DNA of 22,581 bases from Ophiocordyceps camponoti-saundersi (nom. inval.) (lineage: Eukaryota > Ascomycota > Sordariomycetes > Hypocreales > Ophiocordycipitaceae). The stretch lies in the NCBI GenBank assembly GCA_003339415.1, contig PDHQ01000458.1:1-22581 (forward strand), given 5' to 3'. The translations under genes were made by a program, and so were the position numbers. Under the pieces are notes generated by a model that saw nothing but the letters and a program-made list of their open reading frames with translations, was not told the DNA's origin and did no database searches. Shown piece by piece: positions 22,114 through 22,581 of this stretch (position 1 is the stretch's first letter; each line of letters opens with the position of its first letter).

Positions 22114-22581
22114 GTTTCTAAGTTAATAATAAATTATAATAGATAATTCTTTATTTATAATAACTAATATTTCTTTCCGTTCTTAACCGTCTCTAACCGT
22201 TCTTCTTATCTTAGGAATTTTATTCGTTATTCTTATCTTTATTATCTTATCTTATTATCCGGTATTTAACCTTCCGAGGTTTAGCCGTAACTTAAATACT
22301 AGATACTAGTATTTTTACTTTATTATATAAATTATATTATTAAGCCGTTTATATAATAAATACTGCTTATATAATAAGAATAGTACTTTTAACTAGTATT
22401 TATATCCTAGATTATTATACGTTCCCCTTTCTATAGTTTATAACCTTATAAACTTTACTATAGAAGAATAATATAGGGTATAAATAATAGTTAGTTAGTT
22501 AATTAGTTATTTTTATTCTTATAAGAAAAGAAAGAGTATTTCGAAAAAACTTAATAAGGTAAAAATAATTAATTAAATTTT
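22114..22581. other. AT-rich intergenic DNA
   Basis: No gene is visible. Small perfect inverted repeats occur at 22294-22314 (aaatactag, three bases, ctagtattt) and 22435-22454 (agtttataa, two bases, ttataaact). The phrase tatataataa recurs at about 22345-22378, and a short tagttagttagtt run lies near 22490-22507. CpA and TpG are again scarce, but the stretch is too AT-rich and short to tell RIP from base composition. Confidence 0.45.

Noticed and set aside
1..22581. Mitochondrial or low-GC bacterial DNA, suggested by the high AT content
   Set aside because: The AT excess is specifically loss of CpA/TpG with CpG retained, and the content is gypsy and LINE relics. No rRNA, tRNA or bacterial gene is visible.

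Overview
The window looks like a transposon graveyard from the nuclear genome of a filamentous ascomycete (Pezizomycotina). The main evidence is base usage. CpA and its complement TpG are almost absent over the first ~21 kb, while TpA is hugely over-represented and CpG partly survives. This is the mark of repeat-induced point mutation (RIP). Nearly every CAA, CAG and TGG codon of the old genes has become a stop, so no real open gene remains. All coding calls below are relics recognised by reading through RIP stops. I see no tRNA, rRNA or CRISPR array, and no host gene I can support.

Layout. Positions 1-259 are AT-rich and packed with TTAGTC/GACTAA palindromes. Positions 260-6856 and 7811-14407 are the two arms of a ~6.6 kb inverted repeat around a ~955 bp spacer. 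Each arm carries a Ty3/gypsy (chromovirus-type) gag-pol relic: reverse transcriptase, RNase H, integrase with D-D-35-E spacing, and a C-terminal chromodomain. The 5' ends of the two relics face each other. The spacer holds copy 1 of a ~604 bp repeat. Copy 2 lies at 15264-15867 in the same orientation, and copy 3 at 18080-18680 is inverted. Copies 1 and 2 bracket the right-hand gypsy relic and could be its LTRs, but other evidence argues against that. Copy 2 runs straight into a 1.12 kb fragment of the same gypsy pol (15866-16988), which is less mutated than the arms and serves as an internal reference.

Positions 16989-18079 hold nothing I can assign. Positions 18741 to about 21480 are a non-LTR (LINE, Tad/I-like) relic. 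It has the tail of ORF1 and a long ORF2 with an APE-type endonuclease and a reverse transcriptase, all in one frame apart from RIP stops. From about 21480 CpA and TpG reappear. Three partial tandem units at 21869-22113 are not mutated, which suggests the RIP-affected block ends near there. The remainder to 22581 is AT-rich DNA with small inverted repeats.

The elements do not form a working system. They are successive, nested or recombined insertions silenced by RIP. The items most worth a second look are the large inverted repeat, the 604 bp repeat family, the apparent protection of GCA/TGC sites from mutation, and the sharp right-hand edge of the RIP domain.
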